NCBI GenBank assembly: GCA_024401455.1 | Contig: JAKSLA010000026.1 | Coordinates: forward strand, 1 to 41,693 | Reading direction: 5' to 3' | Source of the DNA: Paludibacteraceae bacterium | GTDB taxonomy: Bacteria > Bacteroidota > Bacteroidia > Bacteroidales > Paludibacteraceae | Length of the DNA: 41,693 bases | Shown: positions 41,383 to 41,693 of the stretch, one piece after another | How the letters are laid out: every line of letters starts with the position of its first letter | How positions within the stretch are numbered: position 1 is the stretch's first letter | Made by a program: the position numbers and the translations under genes | The notes under the pieces: model-generated | The model's database searches: none | The model's input: the letters and a program-made list of their open reading frames with translations, nothing else | Told to the model about the DNA's origin: nothing

Positions 41383-41693
41383 ACAAAAAAAGTTTTTTTG
41401 AAAATCTATTTGTATTCTTGTCTTGAAATGTGTTGGACAGCATGTTTTTCCCTGTTTGTTTATAGCCCGCCATTTGGATCATAGTTTTTTAGTCCCAAGG
41501 TGAAACTATTCGTGCTTATAATGTTTTTTTTCCACCATGAAGAAGTCATTGGTTTCAGTTTATTTTTTAGTAAAATGAAGAGCTTAGAGGAATTACGATA
41601 TAATAGGGAAGGTGTATGTTGATGTGAGAGGGCGATGATTTATAAGGAAAACGGTAAACATCGGGCGTTTCTGTTTTTTTTTTGTCTCTTTTA

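Overview
The window looks like a chromosomal segment from a Bacteroidales bacterium (Bacteroidota). The evidence is a short 286-residue Bacteroidota-type primary sigma factor, promoters of the TTTG-N20-TAnnTTTG type, start codons mostly without Shine-Dalgarno sequences, secreted proteins with type IX secretion (T9SS)-like C-terminal domains, FISUMP-domain proteins and a very large alpha-2-macroglobulin. Genus cannot be fixed from the sequence alone.

Layout. 1-2.8 kb: palindromic repeats, then a small secreted T9SS-tail protein and a two-domain FISUMP protein, separated by a 247-bp transposon-like element (MITE). 3-13.9 kb is mostly housekeeping: an AAA ATPase/nuclease, rpoD, a DegP/HtrA protease, rnpB (RNase P RNA), a YihY/BrkB membrane protein, an M3 peptidase lipoprotein, a YugP-type zinc peptidase, a conserved unknown and a PrsW-type protease. 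14.2-25.9 kb is a defence island: a DUF1016 (YhcG-like) nuclease, a structured non-coding stretch, a type III restriction-modification pair (mod-res), a 70-residue protein, a DndD-like SMC ATPase, a HerA/DUF87 translocase whose N-terminus may be DndE-like, then XRE and ImmA/IrrE regulators, a truncated PIN-like gene and a DUF3791 orphan. 26-31.9 kb is a single alpha-2-macroglobulin gene. 32.2-41.1 kb holds cell-surface genes: a Cthe_2159-type beta-helix protein, FISUMP proteins and an alpha/beta hydrolase.

Two systems stand out. (1) mod-res-small-DndD-HerA reads as one operon with ATGA overlaps or short gaps. The single large gap (265 nt, between res and the small gene) is filled by a second copy of the 247-bp MITE; subtracting it and an 8-bp target duplication leaves about 14 nt. 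The DNA-translocation and SMC parts resemble phosphorothioation (Dnd) genes, but no sulfur-transfer gene is present and a methyltransferase takes that place. (2) Four times, a roughly 155-165 residue secreted protein with a T9SS-like tail sits directly upstream of a larger secreted protein that has no such tail (FISUMP, beta-helix, FISUMP, hydrolase), three times with a 4-nt overlap or 3-nt gap. This suggests a carrier/cargo or co-export arrangement.

Recent rearrangement is visible: two inverted MITE copies, palindromic GTAGAGACG repeats, tandem 85-bp palindromic units, and a 187-bp duplication of the end of the beta-helix gene on either side of a FISUMP operon.
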